From: Aminobacter niigataensis | Lineage (GTDB): Bacteria; Pseudomonadota; Alphaproteobacteria; Rhizobiales; Rhizobiaceae | Direction: 5' to 3' | Assembly: GCF_014200015.1 (NCBI RefSeq) | Contig: NZ_JACHOT010000001.1 | Location: 1,178,001 to 1,242,000 of the forward strand | Length of the DNA stretch: 64,000 bases | Part shown: positions 39,308 through 48,437 of the stretch, one piece after another | Position numbering within the stretch: the first letter of the stretch is position 1 | How the letters are laid out: every line of letters begins with the position of its first letter | Translations under genes and position numbers: made by a program | The notes under the pieces: generated by a model | What the model was told of the DNA's origin: nothing | Databases searched by the model: none | What the model saw: the letters and a program-made list of their open reading frames with translations, nothing else

Positions 39308-39778
39308 ATGGACAGCAAGCCTATCATCTACGTCGATGCCGACGCCTGCCCGGTCAAGGACGAGGTGGTGAAGGTCGCCGAACGGCTCGACCTCATCGTC
39401 ACCTTCGTCTCCAATGGCGGCCTCAGGCCGTCGCGCGATCCGATGATCCGCAACGTGGTGGTGTCAAAAGGCGCGGATGCTGCCGACGACTGGATCGTCG
39501 ACAATACCCATGCCAACGACATCGTCGTCACCGCCGACATCCCGCTGGCCGCCAGGGCGGTAGCGCTGGGCGCCCATGTGCTGGGACCGACCGGCAGGCC
39601 CTTTACGCCGGAGACCATCGGCATGGCGGTGGCCATGCGCGACCTCAAGCAGCATCTGCGCGAGACCGGCGAGAGCAAGGGTTACAACGCATCCTTTGCG
39701 CCGCAGGACCGTTCACGTTTCCTTGGCGCTCTGGACCAGATGGCGCGACGCGCGCTGAAGGCGGCTCCGCCGTCATGA
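39308..39778 (+). CDS. YaiI/YqxD family protein (DUF188)
   Basis: A 156-residue protein that starts MDSKPIIYVDADACPVKDEV, the typical DUF188 opening with acidic residues expected to bind metal, and continues VTFVSNGGLRPSRDPMIRNV. The fold is PIN-like; the activity is not known. AAGGTGG lies before ATG 39308. The DUF1345 gene overlaps its stop by ATGA. Confidence 0.88.
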   Translation: MDSKPIIYVDADACPVKDEVVKVAERLDLIVTFVSNGGLRPSRDPMIRNVVVSKGADAADDWIVDNTHANDIVVTADIPLAARAVALGAHVLGPTGRPFTPETIGMAVAMRDLKQHLRETGESKGYNASFAPQDRSRFLGALDQMARRALKAAPPS

Positions 39779-40431
39779 AGCCATTCAAGCGCCATGTCGT
39801 GTTCCTGATCAGCGCTGCCCTGGGCGTTGCTGCTTTGGTTGCCGCACTGTTGTTCGGCCAGCCATTGGCTTTCGCCATCGGCGCAAACGTCTTCTTCGTC
39901 GCCTACATCGCGCTGATCCTGCGGCAGATGCCGGCACTGGATGCCGCCTATCTCAGCCACCGCGCCCAGGACGCGGACGAGCCGGTGGGCATCATCTTCC
40001 TGGTCACCATCGGCATCGTCGCGGTGGCGGTCGGCTCGCTGTTCATGCTGATCAACGCCAAGGAAGCGACCAATCCGATTGCCTTGGTCTTCTCGCTGCT
40101 TTCGCTGCCGTTCGGGTGGTTCACCATCCACGCCATGGCTGCATTGCACTATGCTCACCTGTTCTGGAAGGGTGATGACACGTCAGACACGGCATCAACG
40201 CATGGACGTAAGCACATAGGTGGATTGGGTTTTCCTGAAACAGACCGACCGGTCGGCTGGGACTTTCTCTACTTTGCCGTTGTCATCGGCATGACCGCAC
40301 AGACCGCGGACACCGACATCTCCACCACGGACATGCGCCGCGCCGTGATGCTGCATTCGATCCTGTCGTTCTTCTTCAACACCATCATCGTCGCCGCGGC
40401 GGTCAACCTGGTGGTCTCCTTGGCCAACTGA
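39775..40431 (+). CDS. DUF1345 integral membrane protein
   Basis: A 218-residue membrane protein with about five helices: VVFLISAALGVAALVAALLF, PLAFAIGANVFFVAYIALIL, VGIIFLVTIGIVAVAVGSLF, NPIALVFSLLSLPFGWFTIH and the C-terminal SILSFFFNTIIVAAAVNLVV. The segment GWDFLYFAVVIGMTAQTADT is the family hallmark. Function unknown. It overlaps the YaiI-type gene by ATGA and is the last gene of the adhC transcript. Confidence 0.85.
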   Translation: MKPFKRHVVFLISAALGVAALVAALLFGQPLAFAIGANVFFVAYIALILRQMPALDAAYLSHRAQDADEPVGIIFLVTIGIVAVAVGSLFMLINAKEATNPIALVFSLLSLPFGWFTIHAMAALHYAHLFWKGDDTSDTASTHGRKHIGGLGFPETDRPVGWDFLYFAVVIGMTAQTADTDISTTDMRRAVMLHSILSFFFNTIIVAAAVNLVVSLAN

Positions 40432-40548
40432 GCCCGGCTCACGCGAATATCATCGCGGCCCCGAAACCTATCTCCGACCGGACGCGTAGTTTGACCAACA
40501 CCAGCGCGCTTCCGCCAAGGCCGCGTGCGCCATTGGAGGTCAGGCCAG

Positions 40549-41436
40549 ATGGAAAGCCAATCGCGTATCGTGCAGCAATCGGACGGGCACCCGGTGCCGA
40601 CGTCCAATCGCCCGGAGAGCGAACTGGTCTATCGGCAAACGCGCTGGACGCGGCTGACCCACTGGGTCTGGGCGCTGTCGCTGTTCTTCCTGCTGCTCAG
40701 CGGACTGCAGATCTTCAACGCCCATCCTGCGCTCTACATCGGCAAGCAATCGGGTTTCCAGTTCGACAACGACGTTCTGGTCATTGGCTCCGACTATAGC
40801 TCAAATGGACCAATAGGTTACACCGAACTCCTCGGCAAACGATTCAACACCACCGGCATCCTTGGCCTTTCAGGCCCCATTGATAATCTGGACGCCCGCG
40901 CCTTTCCGGCATGGGCGACGATCCCGTCCGGACAGGACCTCGCGACCGGCCGCGTCGTGCACTTCTTCTTCGCCTGGGCCCTGTCGGCAACGCTGCTGGC
41001 CTGGCTTGTCGCCAGCGCGCTCAGCGGCCACCTGCGCCGCGATCTTGTGCCTCGCGCGGACGACATACGTCGCCTGCCCAGAGACATTGCCGACCACGCC
41101 AGACTGAAGTTCCACCACAGCCGCGACTACAACACGCTGCAGAAACTTGCCTATGGCGGCGTGCTGTTCGTGCTGCTGCCGCTGATGATCCTGACCGGCC
41201 TCGCCATGTCGCCGAGCATGAACGCGGCGATTCCTTTCCTCGCCGACATGCTTGGCGGGCGCCAGACAGCCCGCACCATCCACTTCGTTGCGATGGCGCT
41301 GCTCGTCGGCTTCTTCATTGTCCACATGCTGATGATCCTGGCTGCAGGCCCAATCAACGAACTGCGCTCGATCATCACCGGGTGGTACCGTACGGATCCA
41401 TCCGAGCGCGGCAATTCCGACAAAGGGAGTGCCTGA
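40549..41436 (+). CDS. Cytochrome b561-type membrane subunit
   Basis: A 295-residue membrane cytochrome with four or five helices and haem-ligand histidines in TRLTHWVWALSLFFLLLSGL, RVVHFFFAWALSATLLAW, RDYNTLQKLAYGGVLFVLLP and TIHFVAMALLVGFFIVHMLM. It resembles the membrane electron-transfer subunits of formate dehydrogenase or thiosulfate reductase. GGAGGT precedes ATG 40549 by eight bases. The next gene, a molybdopterin protein, starts one base after its stop, so the two are almost certainly partners. Confidence 0.88.
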   Translation: MESQSRIVQQSDGHPVPTSNRPESELVYRQTRWTRLTHWVWALSLFFLLLSGLQIFNAHPALYIGKQSGFQFDNDVLVIGSDYSSNGPIGYTELLGKRFNTTGILGLSGPIDNLDARAFPAWATIPSGQDLATGRVVHFFFAWALSATLLAWLVASALSGHLRRDLVPRADDIRRLPRDIADHARLKFHHSRDYNTLQKLAYGGVLFVLLPLMILTGLAMSPSMNAAIPFLADMLGGRQTARTIHFVAMALLVGFFIVHMLMILAAGPINELRSIITGWYRTDPSERGNSDKGSA

Positions 41437-41437
41437 G

Positions 41438-42229
41438 ATGCCAAAGTTTCAGATAAGCCGCCGACGCTTCCTGACCGCCGCATCCCTCGGAATTTCGGGG
41501 GCAGCGCTTTCCGGCTGCGATGCCTTCGACTTCCTGCAAGACCGCGACAACGGCGTGCGCAATGCGCTCGAAGGCGCCAATGGACTGACCTATCGCGCGC
41601 AAAGGCTAATCGCGGGCCGCGCCTCACTTGCCCAGGAATTCTCCGAGGCGGACATTCGCCAGCCGCAGCGTCCGAACGGCGTGACGGCGCCCGACGACGA
41701 TGTCTACAAGGGCCTGCTGTCCAATCAGTTCGCCGACTGGCGGCTCGACGTTGTCGGGCTCGTCGAAAGGCCGCTGTCGCTGTCGCGGGAGCAACTGATG
41801 GCGATGCCCTCGCGCACCCAGATCACCCGGCATGACTGCGTCGAAGGCTGGAGCTGCATCGCCAAATGGACCGGCGTGCCGATGGCGCTGGTTCTGGACC
41901 AGGCGGTGGTGAAGCCTGAAGCACGTTATGTCGTTTTCCACTGCCTCGACACGATCGAGCGAAGCCTGTCGGGCGAGGTCAAATATTACGGCTCGATCGA
42001 CCTGGTCGACGCACGGCATCCCCAGACGATTCTCGCCTATGGCATGAACGGGAAAGCGTTGCCGGTCGAGAACGGCGCGCCACTGCGCGTCCGGGTCGAA
42101 CGCCAGCTCGGCTACAAGATGCCGAAATACGTGCACCGAATCGAACTTGTCGACGGCCTCAATTCGATGGGCCTCGGCAAGGGCGGATATTGGGAAGACC
42201 GCGGCTACGACTGGTACGGCGGCATCTGA
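41438..42229 (+). CDS. Molybdopterin-dependent oxidoreductase (sulfite-oxidase fold), Tat-exported
   Basis: A 263-residue protein. A twin-arginine signal SRRRFLTAASLGISGAAL leads into LSGC, a lipobox-like sequence (Cys27), so it may be a Tat-exported lipoprotein. The sulfite-oxidase/MsrP-type molybdopterin domain has the Mo-ligand Cys134 in TRHDCVEGWSCIAKWTGVPM and VFHCLDTIERSLSGEVKYYG. AAAGGGAG precedes ATG 41438. It likely passes electrons to or from the upstream cytochrome b. The substrate is unknown; a periplasmic repair or sulfur-compound role is inference. Confidence 0.88.
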   Translation: MPKFQISRRRFLTAASLGISGAALSGCDAFDFLQDRDNGVRNALEGANGLTYRAQRLIAGRASLAQEFSEADIRQPQRPNGVTAPDDDVYKGLLSNQFADWRLDVVGLVERPLSLSREQLMAMPSRTQITRHDCVEGWSCIAKWTGVPMALVLDQAVVKPEARYVVFHCLDTIERSLSGEVKYYGSIDLVDARHPQTILAYGMNGKALPVENGAPLRVRVERQLGYKMPKYVHRIELVDGLNSMGLGKGGYWEDRGYDWYGGI

Positions 42230-42386
42230 AGGCAGTGGCGCTGGTTGCCGCGGATAGGAAACTGCCACCCGAAAGTATTGGGCTGGACTATCTACTTTGC
42301 AAATAAGGCTTGGCCGATAGGTGACAAAGTGTCGGCCTTGGGATATTGACGAGTCGTCTGGGGCCTTTGCGGGCTCCACCTGTTTG

Positions 42387-42564
42387 CGGGAGAGAGCAGC
42401 GAAAGCTGACGCCGAAGGGGAAATCGCCCGAAATCTCTCAGGCAAAAGAACCGTAAACAGGAAGGACACTCTGGAAAGTCGGGACTTGGATCCCGCGCCG
42501 AAGGTGTAAGCGCTGCCGACAGAGATCCGGAGCGCGAGTCTCTCAGGCTTCAGACAGAGGGGCA
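42387..42564 (+). ncRNA. Tandem glycine riboswitch controlling gcvTHP
   Basis: Two glycine aptamers follow each other in the 384-base leader. The first (about 42387-42463) has GGGAGAG, GCCGAAGGGG and AATCTCTCAGGCAAAAGAAC. A short P1/P0 linker (GGACACTCTGG) leads into the second (about 42470-42564), with GCCGAAGGTG, GTCTCTCAGGC and CAGACAGAGGGG. Such pairs switch on the glycine cleavage operon when glycine is plentiful. They end about 50 bases before the gcvT ATG; the upstream part of the leader shows no other clear feature. Confidence 0.95.
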
Positions 42565-42612
42565 CGGAATAGCTGCCAAAAGCGGCTGGCAACGTGCGAC
42601 TCTGGAGAAGAC

Positions 42613-43713
42613 ATGACGGGCGACCATACTAATCAATTGCCACTCGAAGACCTGCATTCCGCAGCCGGTGCGCGCTTCGGCGCCTTTGCCGGCTGGAACA
42701 TGCCGCTCACCTACCCTGCCGGCGTGATGAAGGAGCACCTTCACACCCGCGAGCATGTCGGCTTGTTCGACATCTCCCACATGAAGCTGTTCGTGGTCAG
42801 CGGACCGGGTGCGGCGGACCTCATCAACCGCGCTTGCCCGCTCGATGCAAAGACACTCGAGTTCAAGCAATCCAAGTATACTTTCTTCCTCACCGAAGCC
42901 GCAGGCATCGTCGACGACCTGATCATCACCAGGCTCGGCGAAGACCGTTTCATGGTCGTCGCCAACGCCGGCAACGCGGCCACCGACGAGGCGCATCTGC
43001 GTGAAATCGGCAAGAGTTTCGACGCCAACATCGAGCCGCTGGATCGCGTCTTCATCGCCATCCAGGGACCGGAAGCGGCAGCCGTGCTCGAAAGTGCCGG
43101 CGTCGACACCGACACCCTGTTCTTCATGCAGGGCTTCGAACCGCGCACCAACTGGTTCATGAGCCGGTCGGGCTATACCGGCGAAGACGGTTTCGAGATC
43201 GGCTTGCCGGAAGCAGACGCCCGCGAACTGCTCGCCAAGCTGCTCGGCGACGAACGTGTCATGTGGATCGGCCTTGCCGCCCGCGACAGCCTGCGGCTCG
43301 AAGCCGGCCTCTGCCTGCACGGCAACGACATCACGCCCGACACCGACCCGGCAAGTGCCGGCCTGATGTGGGCCATCCCCAAGGACCTGCGTACCGACGG
43401 CAAATTCATCGGTGCGGCAGCGCTTTCGAAAATTCTCGCCGACGGCGCCAAGGAAAAGCGCGTCGGGCTGAAGCCCGAAGGCCGCCAGCCGGTGCGTTCG
43501 GGCACGCAACTGTTCGACGCCGACGGCAATCCCGCCGGCCGTGTCACCTCGGGCGGCTTCGGTCCCTCGGCCGGGTTCCCGGTCGCCATGGGCTATGTCT
43601 CGGCACCGCTTGCCAAGGCCGGCACCCGTGTCTTCGCCGATGTTCGCGGCACCAAGGTGCCCGTCGACGTCCACTCCCTTCCCTTCACGCAGCATCGCTA
43701 TCGCAAAGGATAA
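42613..43713 (+). CDS. gcvT: Glycine cleavage system T protein (aminomethyltransferase)
   Basis: A 366-residue tetrahydrofolate-dependent enzyme that releases ammonia from the aminomethyl-lipoyl H protein. The start [20 protein letters not shown] and [16 protein letters not shown] are family features, and the folate-binding region includes [18 protein letters not shown]. It is the first gene of gcvTHP behind the glycine riboswitch. Glycine breakdown supplies one-carbon units. Confidence 0.96.
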   Translation: MTGDHTNQLPLEDLHSAAGARFGAFAGWNMPLTYPAGVMKEHLHTREHVGLFDISHMKLFVVSGPGAADLINRACPLDAKTLEFKQSKYTFFLTEAAGIVDDLIITRLGEDRFMVVANAGNAATDEAHLREIGKSFDANIEPLDRVFIAIQGPEAAAVLESAGVDTDTLFFMQGFEPRTNWFMSRSGYTGEDGFEIGLPEADARELLAKLLGDERVMWIGLAARDSLRLEAGLCLHGNDITPDTDPASAGLMWAIPKDLRTDGKFIGAAALSKILADGAKEKRVGLKPEGRQPVRSGTQLFDADGNPAGRVTSGGFGPSAGFPVAMGYVSAPLAKAGTRVFADVRGTKVPVDVHSLPFTQHRYRKG

Positions 43714-43718
43714 TTTCC

Positions 43719-44087
43719 ATGACCAAGACCTATTACACTGAAGACCACGAGTGGCTGCGCGTTGAGGGCGACATCGCAACGGTCGGCATCACCGACTACG
43801 CCCAGGAACAGCTTGGCGACCTCGTTTTCGTCGAACTGCCTGAAGCCGGCCGCAAGCTCGCCAAGGGCGACGTCGCCGTCGTCGTCGAATCCGTCAAGGC
43901 GGCCTCGGACGTCTACGCGCCGCTCGACGGCGAAATCACCGACTCCAATGCTGCGCTCTCCTCTGATCCGGCGCTGATCAATTCGGCAGCCACCGGCGAC
44001 GGCTGGCTTTGGAAGATGAAGATCGCCAATACGGGCCAGCTTGAGGGCCTGATGGACGAAGCGGGCTACAACGCCCATATCGGTTGA
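43719..44087 (+). CDS. gcvH: Glycine cleavage system H protein
   Basis: A 122-residue lipoyl carrier protein that shuttles the methylamine group between P, T and L proteins. The lipoylation site is K60 in [26 protein letters not shown] precedes ATG 43719. It lies five bases after gcvT. Confidence 0.97.
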   Translation: MTKTYYTEDHEWLRVEGDIATVGITDYAQEQLGDLVFVELPEAGRKLAKGDVAVVVESVKAASDVYAPLDGEITDSNAALSSDPALINSAATGDGWLWKMKIANTGQLEGLMDEAGYNAHIG

Positions 44088-44101
44088 CAGGATTGCCTGA
44101 C

Positions 44102-46912
44102 ATGACCACTGCACCATATCCTTTTTCGGCCCGTCACATCGGGCCCGGCGCGACCGAAACCCGCGCCATGCTTGCCGCGATCGGCGTGCCTTCGGTGGAA
44201 ACGCTGATCTCGCAGGCGGTTCCGAAGTCGATCCGGCTGGACCGGCCGCTGGCGCTGCCGGCACCTGCGAGCGAACATCAAGCGCTTGCCGAACTCGGCG
44301 AGAAGATGGGCCGCAACAAGGTGCTGAAGAGCTTCATCGGCGCCGGCTATCACGGCGTCAACGTACCGCCGGTGATCCAGCGCAACCTGTTCGAAAACCC
44401 GGCCTGGTACACGGCCTACACGCCCTACCAGGCTGAGATCAGCCAGGGCCGCCTGGAACTGCTGTTCCACTTCCAGACGCTGGTTGCCGAACTGACCGGC
44501 CTGCCGGTCGCTTCCGCATCGCTGCTCGATGAAGCCACCGCCGTGGCCGAGGCCGTCGGCATCGCGCTTCGCCATCACCGCGACAAGCGCAGCCGCGTCG
44601 CCCTCGCAGGTGCCGCTCACCCGCAGATCCTTGACGTCATCCGCACTCGGGCCGAACCGCTCGGCACCGAAATCGACGGCGAGACCATCGACGACAACAC
44701 GGCAGCCCTCATCGTTTCCTGGCCCGACACCCATGGTGTCTATGGCAACCACAAGGCGGCGATCGAGAAAGCCAAGGCAGTCGGCGCGATCGTCATCTTC
44801 GTTTCCGACCCGCTCAGCCTGACCGTCACCGATACCCCTGCCAGCCTCGGCGCCGACATCGCCACCGGTTCGATGCAGCGCTTTGGCGTGCCGATGGGCT
44901 TCGGCGGTCCGCACGCTGCCTATTGCGCCGTTTCCGACAAGCTGACCCGCCTGATGCCGGGCCGCCTCGTCGGCCAGTCGGTCGACAGCAAGGGCCGCCC
45001 CGGCTATCGCCTGGCGCTCCAGACCCGCGAGCAGCATATCCGCCGCGACAAGGCGACGTCGAACATCTGCACGGCCCAGGCCCTGCTCGCCAACATGGCG
45101 GCGTCCTATGCCATCTGGCACGGCCCGTCCGGCCTGCAGGCGATCTCGGAACACATCCACGCGCTGGCTAGCCGCCTTGCAGAAGGCCTCAAGGCTGCCG
45201 GCGTCGCCGTGCTCGGCGACAAGCGCTTCGACACCGTCACCGTCGAAGCCAAGGGCAAGGCCGAGGCGATCGCCGCCGAAGGCGAGAAGGTTGGCCGTCT
45301 GCTGCGTGTCATCGACGCCGACCATGTTTCGGTCGCCTTCGACGAAACCTCCACCGGCGCGGATCTCGAAGCGATTGCTGCGCTGTTCGGTGCCAAGGCA
45401 CCGGCGGAAGCCAAGCGCGCCCTGCCTGGAAAACCGCGCGGCAAGGAGTTCCTGACCCAACCGGTATTCCACGCAAACCGTTCGGAAACCGACATGATGC
45501 GCTTCCTGCGCAGGCTCGCCGACAAGGATCTGGCGCTCGACCGCGCCATGATCCCGCTCGGCTCCTGCACCATGAAGCTCAATGCGGCGGCAGAGATGAT
45601 GCCGGTCAGCTGGCCGTCGGTCGCCAACCTGCACCCGTTTGCGCCGACCAGCCATTCGCTCGGTTATCGCGCGATGACCGACGATCTCGAAGCCTGGCTC
45701 TGCGAGATCACCGGCTTCGACGCCGTCAGCCTGCAGCCGAACGCCGGCAGCCAGGGCGAATATGCCGGCCTGCTGTCGATCCGCCGCTATCACCATTCGC
45801 GTGGTGAGACCCAGCGCAACATCTGCCTGATCCCGTCTTCGGCGCACGGCACCAACCCGGCAAGTGCGGCCATGGCCGGCATGGAAGTGGTGGTCGTGCA
45901 CTGCCTCGACGACGGCGACATCGACGTCACCGATCTCAAGGTCAAGGCCGAACAGCACGCCGACAAGCTTGCGGCGCTGATGTTCACCTATCCCTCGACG
46001 CACGGCGTGTTCGAGGAAGGTGCGCGCGACATCTGCGAGATCGTGCATGCGCATGGCGGACAGGTCTATTTCGACGGCGCCAACCTGAACGCAATGGTGG
46101 CACTTTCGCGTCCAGCCGACATCGGCGCCGACGTCTGCCACATGAACCTGCACAAGACCTTCTGCATCCCGCATGGCGGCGGCGGCCCCGGCATCGGCCC
46201 GATCGGCGTCAAGTCGCATCTTGCGCCGTTCCTGCCCGGCCATGTCGAGGCGGGCAGCGCGCATGCGGTTTCGGCGGCTCCGTTCGGCAGCGCCTCGATC
46301 CTGCCGATCACCTGGATGTACATCCGGATGATGGGCGCTTCGGGCCTGAAGCAGGCGACGGAGCAGGCTATCCTCAACGCCAACTACATCGCCACCAAGC
46401 TCGAGCCGTACTATCCGGTGCTGTTCAAGGGCCGCAACGGTCGCGTCGCGCATGAGTGCATCCTCGACACCCGCGTGCTCAAGGAGACTGCAGGCATCAG
46501 CGTCGAGGACATTGCCAAGCGCCTGATCGACTATGGCTTCCATGCACCGACCATGTCCTGGCCGGTCTCCGGTACGCTGATGGTCGAACCGACCGAGTCC
46601 GAGCCGAAGCACGAGATCGATCGTTTCTGCGAAGCGATGATCGCGATCGCTGCCGAGGCGGCCAAGGTCGAAAAGGGCGTGTGGCCGAAGGACGACAATC
46701 CGCTGGCCAATGCGCCGCACACGGCGACCGAAACGCTGGCAGGCGAGTGGAAGCACCCCTACTCGCGCCTCGAGGCGGCCTATCCCGGCGGGGATCCCGA
46801 CACCGCGGCCAAGTACTGGCCGCCGGTGTCGCGCATCGACAACGTGGCCGGCGACCGCAACCTGGTCTGCGCCTGCCCGCCGCTGTCGGAATATCTCGGC
46901 GCCGCCGAGTAA
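44102..46912 (+). CDS. gcvP: Glycine decarboxylase (P protein)
   Basis: A 936-residue single-chain PLP enzyme that decarboxylates glycine and loads the methylamine onto H protein. The N-terminal half has [19 protein letters not shown] and [14 protein letters not shown]; the PLP lysine is K685 in [16 protein letters not shown]. An ATG at 44102 follows AGGATTG; a TTG at 44084 is less likely. The gene ends the operon, and a hairpin terminator lies about 20 bases on. Confidence 0.97.
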   Translation: MTTAPYPFSARHIGPGATETRAMLAAIGVPSVETLISQAVPKSIRLDRPLALPAPASEHQALAELGEKMGRNKVLKSFIGAGYHGVNVPPVIQRNLFENPAWYTAYTPYQAEISQGRLELLFHFQTLVAELTGLPVASASLLDEATAVAEAVGIALRHHRDKRSRVALAGAAHPQILDVIRTRAEPLGTEIDGETIDDNTAALIVSWPDTHGVYGNHKAAIEKAKAVGAIVIFVSDPLSLTVTDTPASLGADIATGSMQRFGVPMGFGGPHAAYCAVSDKLTRLMPGRLVGQSVDSKGRPGYRLALQTREQHIRRDKATSNICTAQALLANMAASYAIWHGPSGLQAISEHIHALASRLAEGLKAAGVAVLGDKRFDTVTVEAKGKAEAIAAEGEKVGRLLRVIDADHVSVAFDETSTGADLEAIAALFGAKAPAEAKRALPGKPRGKEFLTQPVFHANRSETDMMRFLRRLADKDLALDRAMIPLGSCTMKLNAAAEMMPVSWPSVANLHPFAPTSHSLGYRAMTDDLEAWLCEITGFDAVSLQPNAGSQGEYAGLLSIRRYHHSRGETQRNICLIPSSAHGTNPASAAMAGMEVVVVHCLDDGDIDVTDLKVKAEQHADKLAALMFTYPSTHGVFEEGARDICEIVHAHGGQVYFDGANLNAMVALSRPADIGADVCHMNLHKTFCIPHGGGGPGIGPIGVKSHLAPFLPGHVEAGSAHAVSAAPFGSASILPITWMYIRMMGASGLKQATEQAILNANYIATKLEPYYPVLFKGRNGRVAHECILDTRVLKETAGISVEDIAKRLIDYGFHAPTMSWPVSGTLMVEPTESEPKHEIDRFCEAMIAIAAEAAKVEKGVWPKDDNPLANAPHTATETLAGEWKHPYSRLEAAYPGGDPDTAAKYWPPVSRIDNVAGDRNLVCACPPLSEYLGAAE

Positions 46913-46934
46913 GCGGATCTGAAACCAGACGAAT

Positions 46935-46967
46935 CGGCCGGACACCTAGTCCGGCCGTATCCTTTTG
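46935..46967 (+). terminator. Rho-independent terminator of gcvTHP
   Basis: CGGCCGGAC, the five-base loop ACCTA and GTCCGGCCG form a nine-base perfect stem, followed by a modest T run (TATCCTTTT). Confidence 0.75.
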
Positions 46968-47009
46968 CGGGCGGCTTCTCGACGGCTGTGCCTAATGGCG
47001 CAGCCGAGC

Positions 47010-48185
47010 CTAGGCAAACAACCGTGCCGGCTCGTAGGTTGTCGCACCACCCGTCATATCGGCTGTAACTGCCCGGTTTCGGCCGGCGCGTTTGGCGGCG
47101 TAGAGCGCCGCGTCGGCGGCGGTCAGCATCTCATCGAGCGTCATTGCGCCATCGTCCCCGAAACAGATGCCGACGCTGACGGTGCTGCGCAGTGGCCCGA
47201 GCCTGGTGACGACGATCTCGGCGCCAAAGGAACCTCCGATAGACCGCAATATGCCGTGCGCCTCATCAGGGGCGACGCCTGACATGATGACGGCAAACTC
47301 CTCACCGCCCAGCCGAAAACATTCGACGCCGTCCTGGGCATGATTCCTGACAACGTCGGCGAAGCGTTGCAGAACCGTATCGCCCGCAGCGTGACCGAAG
47401 ACGTCGTTGGTGCGCTTGAAATGGTCGAGGTCGAACATGGCCAGCGCCGTCGTCGATCCGAACCGCGTGTCGCCATGGAACATCGTCAACGCCCTGCGGT
47501 TCAACAAGCCGGTCAGAGGGTCGGTCAGCGTCTGGACGGTCAATTCTCGCTGGGTGCGCAGGTGATGCAGCGAAATGGTCAGCGCCCCCAGTGCCGTCAT
47601 GCAGGCGACGACGACGGCGGTGTTGAGGTCTTCGGCCCAATTCTTGGGGACGGTCCCCAGAGACCACTGCCCGTCCAGAACCAGCACCAACGCACAGAGC
47701 GTGAAGGAGACGGCGGCGCTGCCAGCGAGCAGGGTGACCGCGGCCAGGATACGCCGGTCATATTCCCCGGCAGCCCAAAACATCACTGTGATTACGATCA
47801 GCAGGGCCGTGACGGTGGAATAGGCGAGGACGAAACCCAAGCCGTCGTAGCCGGAGGCGGTCACGGCCGTGATCAACACCACCGCCGCGAGCACGGGCGC
47901 CGCGGCGATCCTGTGCCAACCCTTATCAAGGTACTGAGCCGTCGAGCACAGGATGACGAAGAAGCCGGCCACCAGCAGTGTCAGGGTCAGTTGGCCAAGC
48001 CACGGCGAGGCGTTGCGGCCATATTGCCAAAAGCCGATGACATGAACGACAAGAAGTAGTATTCCGGCCGCCATCGTAAAGACGAAACGCGCTTGGCGCG
48101 CCGTCAGCCAGATGGCGAGCAGCGTCCCGCTCAGACAGGCGCCGGACAAAGCCGTCGCGAGCAAAAGGGAACCGAAGTCAAGCAC
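47010..48185 (-). CDS. Membrane-bound diguanylate cyclase
   Basis: A roughly 391-residue protein making cyclic di-GMP. The first about 200 residues are six or seven hydrophobic helices without a recognised sensor domain. The GGDEF domain follows, with DPLTGLLNRRALTMF, FDLDHFKRTNDVFGHAAGD and the active-site loop GGEEF in RLGGEEFAVIMSG. No inhibitory R-x-x-D site is seen just before the loop. I chose GTG 48185 (start LDFGSLLLATALSG) after a GGCGGGGG run; an ATG at 48227 is the alternative. It is convergent with the gcv operon. Confidence 0.88.
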   Translation of the reverse strand: MLDFGSLLLATALSGACLSGTLLAIWLTARQARFVFTMAAGILLLVVHVIGFWQYGRNASPWLGQLTLTLLVAGFFVILCSTAQYLDKGWHRIAAAPVLAAVVLITAVTASGYDGLGFVLAYSTVTALLIVITVMFWAAGEYDRRILAAVTLLAGSAAVSFTLCALVLVLDGQWSLGTVPKNWAEDLNTAVVVACMTALGALTISLHHLRTQRELTVQTLTDPLTGLLNRRALTMFHGDTRFGSTTALAMFDLDHFKRTNDVFGHAAGDTVLQRFADVVRNHAQDGVECFRLGGEEFAVIMSGVAPDEAHGILRSIGGSFGAEIVVTRLGPLRSTVSVGICFGDDGAMTLDEMLTAADAALYAAKRAGRNRAVTADMTGGATTYEPARLFA

Positions 48186-48437
48186 GAGGCCCCCGCCTTG
48201 TTGATTGTCCGATCGATTGGGAAGCACTTATGGACTTAGCGGTCGCCCAGCAACCGCCTAAGGCCAGATCGTCGCCACTCATCAACCGGCGATTTCGGTT
48301 TGCGTTTACGAATAGTTGCACGGTTCCGTCGCGTTTGACAACATGACGCACGAACATAACCGGAACTTCTATTGCGATGACGGCAAAACTGGCACACTTG
48401 GCAAACTGATTCGCAGCATCGGAAAACTGTATTGAGC

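Noticed and set aside
38782-39774. A long open frame fused in front of the DUF1345 gene
   Set aside because: It lies over the acetyltransferase and YaiI-type genes in another frame; the DUF1345 ATG at 39775 overlaps the preceding stop by ATGA.
44066-46945. A 959-codon open frame opposite gcvP
   Set aside because: Same shadow effect; gcvP on the other strand has full family motifs and a riboswitch-driven operon.
48343-48435. A 30-codon ORF ending two bases before the parE start
   Set aside because: It could couple parE translation because parE lacks a good ribosome binding site, but the small ORF has none either and shows no other sign of coding.
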